Assembly: GCA_021204045.1 (NCBI GenBank)
Contig: JAJQAA010000005.1
Location: forward strand, 1-33,150
DNA from: Clostridiales bacterium
GTDB taxonomy: Bacteria; Bacillota; Clostridia; Lachnospirales; Lachnospiraceae
Length of the DNA: 33,150 nt
Reading direction: 5' to 3'
Part shown: positions 33,097 to 33,150 of the stretch, one piece after another
Numbering within the stretch: position 1 is the first letter of the stretch
Layout: every line of letters begins with the position of its first letter
Notes under the pieces: model-generated
Told to the model about the DNA's origin: nothing
What the model saw: only the letters and a program-made list of their open reading frames with translations
Database searches by the model: none
Program-made: the position numbers and the translations under genes

Positions 33097-33150
33097 GTTA
33101 CTATTCACGGGGTAGGGAAAAAGACGGACTGAGATTTTGACTTTAAATTT
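33097..33150 (-). repeat. Terminal inverted repeat, right copy
   Basis: Reverse complement of 1-53 with one indel and one substitution. Read outward from the antiporter it begins GTTACTATTCACGGGG. It starts immediately after the antiporter stop, with no terminator between. Confidence 0.85.

Noticed and set aside
1-33150. Linear plasmid, prophage or transposon with inverted ends
   Set aside because: The content is single-copy housekeeping genes in conserved chromosomal order, with no replication, transfer, transposase or phage genes.
1-33150. CRISPR array, tRNA, rRNA or tmRNA
   Set aside because: I saw no regularly spaced repeats and no cloverleaf or rRNA-like segments in any gap between genes.

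Overview
The window looks like a chromosomal contig from a Gram-positive member of the Clostridia, most likely Lachnospiraceae. I infer this from the gene order priA-def-fmt-(yugP)-rsmB-rlmN-prpC-prkC-rsgA-rpe-thiN, which is the Firmicutes core operon with the YugP-type peptidase added between fmt and rsmB. The tepA-ftsK pair, GGAGG ribosome-binding sites, sigma-A-type promoters and fairly GC-rich codon use fit this too. I see no phage, transposase, CRISPR, rRNA or tRNA.

Layout. (1) 1-2180: a repeat end, then a promoter and a leader with a strong intrinsic terminator, a D-2-hydroxyacid dehydrogenase, and a trans-sulfuration PLP enzyme broken by an internal deletion. Base and codon use are less GC-rich here than in the core. 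(2) 2180-5080: cardiolipin synthase and a PAP2-family membrane protein on plus, with an O6-methylguanine-DNA methyltransferase (ogt) on minus overlapping the PAP2 gene tail to tail. (3) 5080-9030: a long palindrome next to an internal copy of the end repeat, then tepA and ftsK. (4) 9050-13750: fhs (one-carbon metabolism), murE and murF (peptidoglycan precursors). (5) 13760-25600: the priA...thiN cluster, covering replication restart, removal and addition of the formyl group on initiator Met, rRNA modification, ribosome assembly, PASTA kinase and phosphatase signalling, and the pentose-phosphate and thiamine steps. (6) 25600-28760: an ECF transporter S component, serS and a DUF1189-like membrane protein. 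(7) 28760-29760: an AT-rich two-gene minus-strand island, a DUF3990-like protein and an unknown partner, with its own good promoter. (8) 29755-31494: the NFACT protein RqcH on minus. (9) 31500-33090: a CPA2-type cation/proton antiporter on plus, followed by the terminal repeat.

Most notable points. About 53 bp at the two extreme ends are inverted copies of each other, and the same 14-bp core occurs once more inside (5278-5291). rsgA is split by one extra A in an 8-A run. The PLP gene has lost roughly 80 internal codons. The first gene sits behind a short promoter-to-terminator leader that matches no riboswitch I recognise. The DUF3990 island looks like a candidate toxin/antitoxin or ADP-ribosylation module. 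I do not see a clearly new large multi-gene system; the best candidates for something undescribed are the repeat family, the leader RNA and the DUF3990 pair.
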